Assembly (NCBI GenBank): GCA_009781565.1
Contig: WQXV01000044.1
Span: forward strand, 1-7,821
Length of the DNA stretch: 7,821 nt
Source of the DNA: Actinomycetes bacterium
GTDB lineage: Bacteria; Actinomycetota; Coriobacteriia; WRKU01
Direction of reading: 5' to 3'
Shown piece after piece: positions 1-6,224 of this stretch. Each line of letters starts with the position of its first letter. Position 1 is the stretch's first letter. The notes under the pieces are model-generated. The model ran no database searches. It was not told the DNA's origin and was given only the letters and a program-made list of their open reading frames with translations. The position numbers were made by a program, and so were the translations under genes.

Positions 1-564
1 GATATCGATATGGCACGCGATATCGTCGTCAATGCGAAGTGCCAGCGGCCGTCGGTATGCAATGCTGCCGAGTCGCTTCTGATCGATGCATCGATCGTCG
101 ATGAGGTGTTTGCTGAGGTCCTGCCAGCGTTGACCGACCGTGGTGTGACCCTCATGGTCGACCCTGACTATATCGATAAGGCGCGTTCCCATTCGAGCGA
201 CTCTGCATTGATACGCGCGGCAACCGAGGAGGATTACGGTACCGAGTATCTTGATCTGATCATCAGCGTAAAGGTGGTCGAGGGGGTCGAGCAGGCAGTC
301 GAGCACATCAATACCTATGGGACGATGCACTCGGAAGCGATCGTCACATCGGATGAAGAAGCTGCTGCGTGCTTTGTGGACCATGTCGATGCCGCAGCGG
401 TCTACGTCAACGCGTCGACGCGCTTTACCGATGGGGGACTGTTCGGTATGGGGGCCGAGATCGGCATCAGTACCCAGAAGTTGCACGCTCGAGGTCCCTT
501 CGCTCTGCAGGCACTGACCAGCACGAAGTTCATCTGCAAAGGGTCAGGACAGACACGTTCGTGA
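1..564 (+). CDS. proA: Gamma-glutamyl phosphate reductase (glutamate-5-semialdehyde dehydrogenase), 3' part
   Basis: This is the C-terminal 187 residues of ProA, cut by the window edge; the frame is open from base 1. ProA is the cytosolic NADPH-dependent enzyme that reduces glutamyl-5-phosphate to glutamate-5-semialdehyde in proline synthesis, after ProB. The sequence shows the catalytic-cysteine motif NAKCQRPSVCNA, with the nucleophile expected to be Cys20 of the fragment (bases 58-60). It also shows EEDYGTEYLDL, HINTYGTMHSEAI and the family signature VYVNASTRFTDGG, followed by GAEIGISTQKLHARGP. A full protein is usually about 415-430 residues, so roughly 230-240 are missing upstream. One oddity is GGLFGMG (Leu codon 439-441) where the family normally has GG-Glu/Gln-FG. 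The stop codon overlaps the nadD start. Identity is very secure. Confidence 0.97.
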   Translation, partial: DIDMARDIVVNAKCQRPSVCNAAESLLIDASIVDEVFAEVLPALTDRGVTLMVDPDYIDKARSHSSDSALIRAATEEDYGTEYLDLIISVKVVEGVEQAVEHINTYGTMHSEAIVTSDEEAAACFVDHVDAAAVYVNASTRFTDGGLFGMGAEIGISTQKLHARGPFALQALTSTKFICKGSGQTRS

Positions 565-1214
565 AGCAGCGTATCGGCATAATGGGTGGGACGTTCGATC
601 CGATCCATTTCGGCCATCTGGTGACCGCACAAGAGGTGTTCGAGCGCTTCGCGCTCGACAGTGTGATTTTCATGGTCGCAGGCAAACATCCACTCAAGGG
701 TGATGAGGTAACTGATGCCCATCTAAGGTTGCAGATGGTCGAGATAGCCATCCGCGACAACCCTCATTTCGAAGTCAACGATTTTGAGGTACAGCGCGAT
801 GAGGTCACCTATACGATCGATACGATGCGTTATCTTCATCAGAACTATCCTCCTCAGACCGAGTTTTTTTTCATTACGGGAGCTGATGCACTTTTCGATA
901 TCATTGAATGGAAGGATGCGCGTGAGTTGGCAGGTCTGACTATCTTGGTCGGCGCGACACGTCCAGGATACGATATCGAGAAGGCGAAGCTTCGCCACGA
1001 ATGCGCAGGTGAGCACTTCGACATACGCTATCTGGAAGTTCCCGCTCTGGCGGTATCATCGACCGATATCCGCCAAAGAGTGAGAGATGGTCGCGATGTC
1101 AGGTATCTGGTAACCGATGGGGTCGCTGAGTTTATCAAGCAGCACCATCTCTACCAGTCAATACAAGGATGCTGTAGGTATGAGCGAGAACAGAAAACAC
1201 CTTTTGAGGAGTAA
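561..1214 (+). CDS. nadD: Nicotinate-nucleotide adenylyltransferase
   Basis: NadD transfers AMP from ATP to nicotinate mononucleotide to make deamido-NAD, the penultimate step of NAD synthesis, in the cytosol. The product is 217 residues, close to family size. The nucleotidyltransferase signature GGTFDPIHFGH is at residues 9-19 (HxGH-type ATP site). FITGADAL lies at 104-111, and the second phosphate-binding motif SSTDIR at 166-171 is followed by the typical ending around FIKQHHLY. I chose the GTG at 561, which overlaps the proA stop as GTGA. It puts four residues before the first beta strand, and a purine-rich AGGGTCAGGA lies about 11 bases upstream. The frame is open much further upstream, but that is only the shadow of proA. 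About 19 residues after HHLY (Cys- and Glu-rich) look like a lineage-specific tail. Confidence 0.95.
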   Translation: MKQRIGIMGGTFDPIHFGHLVTAQEVFERFALDSVIFMVAGKHPLKGDEVTDAHLRLQMVEIAIRDNPHFEVNDFEVQRDEVTYTIDTMRYLHQNYPPQTEFFFITGADALFDIIEWKDARELAGLTILVGATRPGYDIEKAKLRHECAGEHFDIRYLEVPALAVSSTDIRQRVRDGRDVRYLVTDGVAEFIKQHHLYQSIQGCCRYEREQKTPFEE

Positions 1215-1219
1215 AAGGA
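1214..1219 (+). promoter_or_regulatory. Ribosome binding site of yqeK
   Basis: AAAGGA starts at the last base of the nadD stop codon, six bases before the ATG at 1226. A second purine block, GAGGAG, sits at 1206-1211. This supports 1226 as the start and suggests translation of yqeK follows termination of nadD. Confidence 0.6.
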
Positions 1220-1225
1220 TGACCG

Positions 1226-1888
1226 ATGGCTAAACAGAAACCACTCATCAATAGAGCCGAGAGAGCGATCGCGCGACGTCTTGATAAAGCGGGCTATCTG
1301 CACTCTATGGGTGTTGCCACCATGGCTCAGTCGCTTGCGACCATCTATGGGCAAGATCCACAAGACGCTTTTCTCGCAGGTATGCTTCATGATTGGGATC
1401 GCTGCAGAACGCACAAGCAGCTCCTCTCCGATGCCCAAGCGCACGACATCAAGATCACCAAAGTCTACAGGGATCGTCCCCGGTTGCTCCACGCTCACAC
1501 AGGAGCTCGAGGGGTAGCGAAGGCGTTTCCCGAGATGAAACCGGAGATCATCTCGGCGATCGATAACCATACGGTCGGCAGTGTCCCTATGTCGGATCTT
1601 GACAAGATCATCTTCATTGCGGACTCGATCGAACCTGGTAGGAACTTTCGGCGTATCAACGACCTGAGGAAAAAGGCCGGAATAGTCGATCTGGATACTC
1701 TCTTTCGGCTGACCTATCGCCAATCGCTCTACGAGTTGGTCATCGCAAAGAAAGCAATGCACCCCAACACTTTGAAGGTGTGGAATTGGATCATCCTCGA
1801 TGACCAGAAAGACGAGCCAAAGCTCGTGAGCAAATCAACCGAGAAGAAAAGTGGACCTGAGACAGACGAGCATGACCCCTCGTTGTGA
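1226..1888 (+). CDS. yqeK: YqeK-family HD-domain hydrolase (probable diadenosine tetraphosphate hydrolase)
   Basis: This cytosolic HD-superfamily metal-dependent hydrolase has 220 residues. YqeK proteins of Gram-positives have been shown to cleave Ap4A symmetrically to two ADP; that activity is family knowledge, not visible here. The metal-ligand pattern is complete: His26 in YLHSMGVATMA, the His55-Asp56 pair in GMLHDWDR, His89/His91 in LLHAHTGA, His115 in AIDNHTVG, and Asp133 in KIIFIADSIEPGR, a strong YqeK signature. The product is longer than the usual 185-200 residues. The extra length is a short basic N-terminus and a roughly 30-residue charged tail (from about 191), probably disordered. 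It sits 11 bases after nadD, its usual partner, and its stop overlaps the GTG of the transporter gene. The symbol rests on family and context. Confidence 0.92.
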   Translation: MAKQKPLINRAERAIARRLDKAGYLHSMGVATMAQSLATIYGQDPQDAFLAGMLHDWDRCRTHKQLLSDAQAHDIKITKVYRDRPRLLHAHTGARGVAKAFPEMKPEIISAIDNHTVGSVPMSDLDKIIFIADSIEPGRNFRRINDLRKKAGIVDLDTLFRLTYRQSLYELVIAKKAMHPNTLKVWNWIILDDQKDEPKLVSKSTEKKSGPETDEHDPSL

Positions 1889-2856
1889 GCGACATCCGTA
1901 GCAGATTGTTCAAGAGTCCTCGATTAGCAGCATTGGGGCTTCTCAGTGTCGCCATGATCTGGGGAGCGACGTTCGTCCTCACACACAAGACGCTTGAGGA
2001 TTTTCCGGTATTTGCCTTCCTGGGATGGCGTTTCATGGTCGCTACGCTCGCGTTCGGGATCATCTTCATAAAACCGCTCAGTCGGGCGCTGAAGAACCTG
2101 CATCGTCCATCACTTCATACCGCTCTTGCAGCGGGCGTCTTCCTGGCTCTGGGATATATCTTTCAAACCTTCGGACTCATTCCCGCATCACTGGGTGGCA
2201 CGACCCCGGCTCGTGCGGCTTTCATCACAGGGATGTATGTGGTATTGGTCCCACTAGGACAGTTCATCGTGCATAGACAAGTACCCAGGATCGGTCTGGG
2301 AATCGGGATCGTGGCAGCGATGATGGGACTCTGGTTCCTCTCGGGGCTCGGCTCGGAATCCGGCCAGTCATATTGGGTCTGGGGCGATTCTATGGTGCTC
2401 GTTTGCTCGGTCGCTTATACCGTCCATATGCTGATACTGGGGCGTGCCGATGAGTCGTATAACACAGTACTTCTCACCTTCATCCAGCTCGTGATCGTCA
2501 TGGTCATCTGTGCTTCGATGTCGATCGTGACACAGGAGGGCGCACCTTTTCCTCGAGGATTCGATATCTGGTTCGCGATCTTGGTGTGCGGGGTGTTCGC
2601 AAGCGCCTATGCGTTCGTGATCCAGACATGGGCACAACAAGTGATGGCTCCGACGCGTGTTGCGCTTATACTAGTATCAGAGCCTGCGTTCGGGGGTCTG
2701 TTCGGTTGGATGGCCATGGGCCATGTGCTCAGGCATGAGCTTGTCGGTTCGCTGTTCATGTTGGGAGCTATGGTGATCAGCGAGCGGTGGGGATCGAATC
2801 GAGAAGAGGGAGACCCATCGCTCGAGGGTCCCGCGGTACTGATAGAAGAGAAATGA
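1885..2856 (+). CDS. EamA/DMT-superfamily membrane transporter, substrate unknown
   Basis: The product is a 323-residue integral membrane protein of the drug/metabolite transporter superfamily, expected to have ten membrane segments in two EamA repeats (about residues 17-152 and 166-300). Visible hallmarks are IWGATFV in helix 1, TTPARAAFITGMYVVLVP in repeat 1, and AYAFVIQTWAQQVMAPTRVALILVSEP in repeat 2. The helix that usually reads LGE-x-L here reads MGHVL, so the common Glu is His. The last 23 residues are hydrophilic and likely cytosolic. The GTG at 1885 overlaps the yqeK stop (GTGA), and an in-frame TGA at 1873 leaves no other strong upstream start. No good Shine-Dalgarno precedes it, so coupled translation is likely. 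Members export amino acids, nucleosides or metabolites; the substrate cannot be told from sequence. Confidence 0.9.
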   Translation: MSDIRSRLFKSPRLAALGLLSVAMIWGATFVLTHKTLEDFPVFAFLGWRFMVATLAFGIIFIKPLSRALKNLHRPSLHTALAAGVFLALGYIFQTFGLIPASLGGTTPARAAFITGMYVVLVPLGQFIVHRQVPRIGLGIGIVAAMMGLWFLSGLGSESGQSYWVWGDSMVLVCSVAYTVHMLILGRADESYNTVLLTFIQLVIVMVICASMSIVTQEGAPFPRGFDIWFAILVCGVFASAYAFVIQTWAQQVMAPTRVALILVSEPAFGGLFGWMAMGHVLRHELVGSLFMLGAMVISERWGSNREEGDPSLEGPAVLIEEK

Positions 2857-2858
2857 GT

Positions 2859-2866
2859 GAGGTGAT
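2859..2866 (+). promoter_or_regulatory. Strong ribosome binding site choosing the lipoprotein start
   Basis: GAGGTGAT matches the complement of the 16S rRNA 3' end over eight bases and lies four bases before the ATG at 2871 (eight bases from the GAGG core). It favours 2871 over the in-frame ATG at 2853, which overlaps the transporter stop as ATGA and has only the weaker AGAAGAG ahead of it. Confidence 0.75.
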
Positions 2867-2870
2867 AGGT

Positions 2871-3425
2871 ATGGGTAAGAGGCTATTGGCGACCTTAATC
2901 ATCGTCATGGTGATAATCATGTTGATCGTGAGCTCTCTCTCGTTGGTGGGGTGCAACAAAGATGGTGCCAATGATGAGAAAGAAGGATCGAGCACGACTG
3001 GTGAGACACAACAAATGGATGGTGATCCCGATACCCTCGTTGGATTCTCCTATCATTTCGGATCGTACTGGGATGGCCAGTGGGATTTTGATATCACGCC
3101 GGTCGAAGGTTCGGAAGGGGCTTACCTCTTTCGAGGACTGGGGTCGAACGGAGTCGACCTTGATGTAGAGGAAACAGTCGACCAGAGCGTGCTCGACGAA
3201 ATAGAGGCGATCATCCAAGAGAAGGACATCGCGCAATGGGACGGTTTCTCACAGCGAGATGAGAGCATCAAAGATGGATACGGATTTAGTTTCAAAGCCC
3301 TCTATGGTGATGGCTCGACCATTGAGGCTGATGGCTACGAGGTCTATCCGTCGAACTACAAAGCGGGCCACGACGCACTTAAGACCTATCTGGTATCCTA
3401 CTCGTCGTCTTTTGGGACTGACTAG
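2871..3425 (+). CDS. Small lipoprotein of unknown function
   Basis: The product is 184 residues with a lipoprotein signal: MGKR, a very hydrophobic stretch at about 5-25 (LLATLIIVMVIIMLIV), then the lipobox LVGC with Cys28 as the expected lipidated residue. The mature protein would be anchored on the outer face of the membrane. Residues 29-53 are a polar Asp/Glu/Ser/Thr linker. The rest (about 55-184) is a soluble acidic domain containing WDGQWDFDITP, a Val/Asp-rich strand region, QWDGFSQRDESIKDGYGFSF, LYGDGSTIEADGYEVYPSNY and an ending near LKTYLVSYS. The DG-x-FSF ... DG-x-x-I-x-A-x-GY pattern resembles small uncharacterised proteins I associate with Clostridia and Coriobacteria, from memory only. 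I see no catalytic motif. An alternative start at 2853 adds six residues. It follows the transporter closely and ends 29 bases before the tRNA. Confidence 0.88.
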   Translation: MGKRLLATLIIVMVIIMLIVSSLSLVGCNKDGANDEKEGSSTTGETQQMDGDPDTLVGFSYHFGSYWDGQWDFDITPVEGSEGAYLFRGLGSNGVDLDVEETVDQSVLDEIEAIIQEKDIAQWDGFSQRDESIKDGYGFSFKALYGDGSTIEADGYEVYPSNYKAGHDALKTYLVSYSSSFGTD

Positions 3426-3438
3426 ATTCTGCTATACT
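3410..3438 (+). promoter_or_regulatory. Probable sigma-70-type promoter of the tRNA-Ala gene
   Basis: TATACT at 3433-3438 is a good -10 hexamer and is preceded by TGC at 3430-3432, making an extended -10. The -35 is weak: TTTTGG at 3410-3415 with 17-bp spacing. Initiation would fall near 3444-3446, about ten bases before the mature tRNA 5' end. The -35 lies within the last codons of the lipoprotein gene. Confidence 0.55.
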
Positions 3439-3454
3439 AGCGTCTGCTTGTTGT

Positions 3455-3530
3455 GGGGCTTTAGCTCAGCTGGGAGAGCGCATGGCTGGCAGCCATGAGG
3501 TCACCGGTTCGATCCCGGTAAGCTCCACCA
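3455..3530 (+). tRNA. tRNA-Ala, anticodon GGC
   Basis: A complete 76-base cloverleaf with encoded CCA. The acceptor stem GGGGCTT (3455-3461) pairs with AAGCTCC (3520-3526). The D arm is GCTC/GAGC (3464-3467 with 3476-3479), the anticodon stem CATGG/CCATG (3481-3485 with 3493-3497), and the T stem ACCGG/CCGGT around TTCGATC. The loop CTGGCAG puts anticodon GGC at 3488-3490, which reads GCC alanine codons. The third acceptor pair is G3-U70, the identity determinant of AlaRS, and the discriminator is A73, so both anticodon and identity element agree on alanine. It lies 29 bases after the lipoprotein stop and 55 bases before leuS. Confidence 0.98.
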
Positions 3531-3572
3531 CTTTTCCTTCTCACATTGAAGGTAATGATGCCCAAACGCGCG

Positions 3573-3578
3573 AAAGGA
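3573..3578 (+). promoter_or_regulatory. Ribosome binding site of leuS
   Basis: AAAGGA lies seven bases before the GTG at 3586 and supports that start. The 55 bases between the tRNA and leuS contain no clear promoter, no T-box-sized leader and no hairpin plus U-run, so leuS is probably transcribed through the tRNA from upstream. Confidence 0.6.
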
Positions 3579-3585
3579 ACTCAGC

Positions 3586-6126
3586 GTGGCTAATGAGTAT
3601 GATCCCCGTGTGATCGAGCCGAAGTGGCAAAATATATGGGAAAAGACCGGCGCGTATCATGCGATCGAGGATCCCGACAAACCTAGAAAGTACGTGTTGG
3701 AGATGTTTCCCTATCCCTCGGGCGATATCCATATGGGACATGCTCGCAATTACTCGATCGGTGATGTCATCGCGCGCCATGGTCGTATGAGTGGCTATAC
3801 CGTCTTGCATCCTATTGGATGGGATGCCTTCGGTATGCCGGCAGAGAACGCGGCGATCAAGCAGCATTCACACCCGGCGAAGTGGACGTATGCCAATATT
3901 GACAAGCAAGCAGCTTCGATGAAACGCATGGCATACAGTTACGATTGGGATCGCATGGTGCGCACCTGTGATCCAGAATACTACCGCTGGGGTCAATGGT
4001 TCTTCCTCAAGTGTTTTGAGCGCGGTCTGGTCGAGCGTAAGAGCTCTCCGGTCAATTGGTGCCCTGAGTGTGCCACGGTCTTGGCAAACGAGCAGGTCGA
4101 AGGTGATGATGGCCACTGTTGGCGTTGCAAGACCGTCGTTGAGAAACGAGAACTCGAACAGTGGTATTTCAAGATCACCGAGTACGCTGATCGACTACTC
4201 GAAGATATCGGACTCTTGACCGGATGGCCTGAGCGAGTCAAGGTGATGCAGGAGAATTGGATCGGTCGCAGTGAGGGCTGTGAGGTCGATTTCACTCTCT
4301 GCGACAAGGACGGTAATGCAACTGATGAGGTCATCACCGTGTTCACCACGCGTCCTGACACATTGTTCGGGGCCTCCTTCTTCCTCCTTGCACCAGAACA
4401 CCCCTATGTCAAGAACTTTGTCGCAGGTACCACCTACGAGCAAGAAGTAAACGATGTCATTGCGAAGAGTGCAAAGGAGTCCGCGGTCGATCGTGAAAGC
4501 GGCCTTGCCGAAAAGCACGGTGCATTCACGGGAAGGTACGTGATCAATCCGGTCAACGGAGCCAAGATCCCGATATGGGTCGCGAACTACATCCTGACCG
4601 ATTATGGGACCGGTGCTGTCATGGCGGTGCCCAGTGGTGACCAACGAGATTTCGAGTTCGCCCGCAAGTATGATCTTCCCATCCCGCCCGTGGTGTTGAC
4701 TGATGATGATCCGCTTCTTGAGGAGTTGCGCGGTGCGAAAGAGTTGGTCCGCACCGATGTTGAGTGGGATCAAGCCATGGCGGCAGAGGGTGTCCTTGTG
4801 CAATCAGAACAGTTCACCGGAATGCGTGGAGGAAAGCACAGTGAGGCAGCACAAGCAGTGACCGAGTGGCTGGAGGAGCGCGGTGCTGGACGCAGCGCGA
4901 TCAACTACCGTTTACGCGACTGGTTGATCTCACGTCAGCGCTATTGGGGAAACCCCATACCGATCATCTACTGCCCCCATTGCGGGATCGTTCCGGTACC
5001 TGCCGGTGATCTCCCCGTGATCCTACCACTCGATATCGATGTGACCAAAGGTGAGACGCTCGCTGATGATGACGAGTTCGCCCAGTGCGTCTGCCCTCAG
5101 TGTGGAGCCACGGGTCGACGTGAGACCGACACGATGGATACCTTCACCTGTTCAAGCTGGTACTACCTTCGCTACTGTGATGCGCACAACGAAGAAGAGA
5201 TGTTCGCGCGCGACAAGGCGGACTACTGGATGCCGGTCGACCAATATATCGGGGGTATCGAGCATGCGATCCTGCATCTGCTTTACTCTCGTTTCTTCAC
5301 CAAGGTGCTTAAAGATATGGGCATGGTCGGTTTTGACGAACCGTTCACGAACCTGCTCACTCAAGGCATGGTCAAACTGGATGGTAAGAAGATGAGCAAA
5401 TCAAAAGGCAATGTGGTGCCTCCAGAGGAGATCGTCAGTCAGTTCGGCGCAGACACTTTGCGAACCTATATCTTGTTCATGGCACCTCCCGATAAGGACC
5501 TCGATTGGTCCTATGAGGGTGTAGAGGGAATGTATCGATTCCTCAATCGGGTATGGCGTTTTGTCGACTCGTATGTCGTAGAGGAGAGCGCGCAGCATCT
5601 AAGTGGTCCCGACGCGATGGAGACCGAAGCCGCAAAGTCACTTATCCAAGCAGCTCATCTTTCAACGAAAAAAGTCTCCCATGATATTGAAGAGTTCCAG
5701 TTCAATACAGCGATAGCAGCTCTGATGGAGCTGACCAACGCAGCGTATGCCTATCTGGCAGAGGTTCCGATCGAAGAGCGCAGCGCTCTCCTTCTGGAAG
5801 ATGTTGCTCGAAGGATCGTGCTCATGCTTGCTCCGTTTGCGCCCCATCTTAGCGAGGAACTCTATCAGGTCGCACTGGGACATGACGAGAGCGTTCACGC
5901 GCAACAATGGCCTTCCTGGAATGAGGACCTGTGTCTCTCCGAACAGATAGAGCTTCCCATCCAGATAAACGGAAAAGTGCGAGGGAGGGTCACCGTTTCG
6001 GTGGACGCCGATGAAGATACGGTCACCCAAGCGGCAAAAGAAGCGGTCGCGACTCATCTCGAAGACAAAGAGATCACGAAACTCATCGTAGTGCCCCAAC
6101 GTATCATCACCATCGTAACGCGCTAG
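3586..6126 (+). CDS. leuS: Leucyl-tRNA synthetase
   Basis: A complete class I LeuRS of 846 residues that charges tRNA-Leu with leucine in the cytosol and edits mischarged products. The first half of the Rossmann fold has PYPSGDIHMGHARNYSIGD (HIGH-type HMGH at 49-52). A zinc module follows with Cys159/162 and Cys178/181. The CP1 editing domain (about 225-425) has TTRPDT at 254-259 and GTGAVMAVPSGDQRD at 341-355. A second zinc-type module has Cys463/466 and Cys503/506. QYIGGIEHAILHLLYSRFF leads to KMSKS at 602-606, then the anticodon-binding helices and a small C-terminal domain from about 790 (QINGKVRGR). In the editing site the usual GHD(E/Q)RD reads SGDQRD: both aspartates (352, 355) remain but the histidine is Gly. 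GTG start with AAAGGA upstream. A LeuRS of normal length, certainly functional in appearance. Confidence 0.99.
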   Translation: MANEYDPRVIEPKWQNIWEKTGAYHAIEDPDKPRKYVLEMFPYPSGDIHMGHARNYSIGDVIARHGRMSGYTVLHPIGWDAFGMPAENAAIKQHSHPAKWTYANIDKQAASMKRMAYSYDWDRMVRTCDPEYYRWGQWFFLKCFERGLVERKSSPVNWCPECATVLANEQVEGDDGHCWRCKTVVEKRELEQWYFKITEYADRLLEDIGLLTGWPERVKVMQENWIGRSEGCEVDFTLCDKDGNATDEVITVFTTRPDTLFGASFFLLAPEHPYVKNFVAGTTYEQEVNDVIAKSAKESAVDRESGLAEKHGAFTGRYVINPVNGAKIPIWVANYILTDYGTGAVMAVPSGDQRDFEFARKYDLPIPPVVLTDDDPLLEELRGAKELVRTDVEWDQAMAAEGVLVQSEQFTGMRGGKHSEAAQAVTEWLEERGAGRSAINYRLRDWLISRQRYWGNPIPIIYCPHCGIVPVPAGDLPVILPLDIDVTKGETLADDDEFAQCVCPQCGATGRRETDTMDTFTCSSWYYLRYCDAHNEEEMFARDKADYWMPVDQYIGGIEHAILHLLYSRFFTKVLKDMGMVGFDEPFTNLLTQGMVKLDGKKMSKSKGNVVPPEEIVSQFGADTLRTYILFMAPPDKDLDWSYEGVEGMYRFLNRVWRFVDSYVVEESAQHLSGPDAMETEAAKSLIQAAHLSTKKVSHDIEEFQFNTAIAALMELTNAAYAYLAEVPIEERSALLLEDVARRIVLMLAPFAPHLSEELYQVALGHDESVHAQQWPSWNEDLCLSEQIELPIQINGKVRGRVTVSVDADEDTVTQAAKEAVATHLEDKEITKLIVVPQRIITIVTR

Positions 6127-6224
6127 TCAGTTAATTCAAAGTTCACGAATCGTTGCACGTGAGGTAACCAAGCGCTTTGATGTGCTTAAGTCGACGTGCG
6201 ATACCGTGTGGGTGGAGGCCCTTA
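6127..6224 (+). other. Spacer between leuS and comEA
   Basis: These 98 bases hold no gene I can support. A weak promoter is conceivable (TTGCAC at 6153-6158, TTTGAT at 6176-6181, 17-bp spacing), but both hexamers match consensus poorly. A six-pair hairpin, AAGCGC (6170-6175) with GTGCTT (6182-6187), has no U-run and is not a terminator. The comEA ribosome binding site closes the spacer. Confidence 0.4.
6214..6218 (+). promoter_or_regulatory. Ribosome binding site choosing the comEA start
   Basis: GGAGG lies six bases before the ATG at 6225. It decides for this start over an in-frame ATG at 6177 (with another at 6180), which would add 16 residues rich in Cys and Arg and has no comparable site. 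Confidence 0.75.

Noticed and set aside
369..560. Upstream extension of the nadD frame inside proA, giving a 281-residue product.
   Set aside because: It lies wholly over conserved ProA codons; the NadD fold begins right after the GTG at 561.
1180..1233. A 17-codon ATG-initiated frame bridging the end of nadD and the start of yqeK.
   Set aside because: It overlaps both real genes in a different frame, is very short and has no convincing ribosome binding site.
402..1762. Long minus-strand open frames opposite proA, nadD and yqeK.
   Set aside because: They are antisense shadows of strongly conserved genes with no recognisable protein features of their own.
3531..3585. Possible T-box or attenuator ahead of leuS.
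   Set aside because: Fifty-five bases are too few for a T-box, and no T-box core sequence or terminator hairpin is visible.
4195..4803. Minus-strand frame of 202 codons opposite leuS.
   Set aside because: It is antisense to the conserved LeuRS editing domain, with no domain or start-site support.
6170..6187. Short hairpin in the leuS-comEA spacer as a possible terminator.
   Set aside because: Only six pairs including a G-U, with no following U-run.
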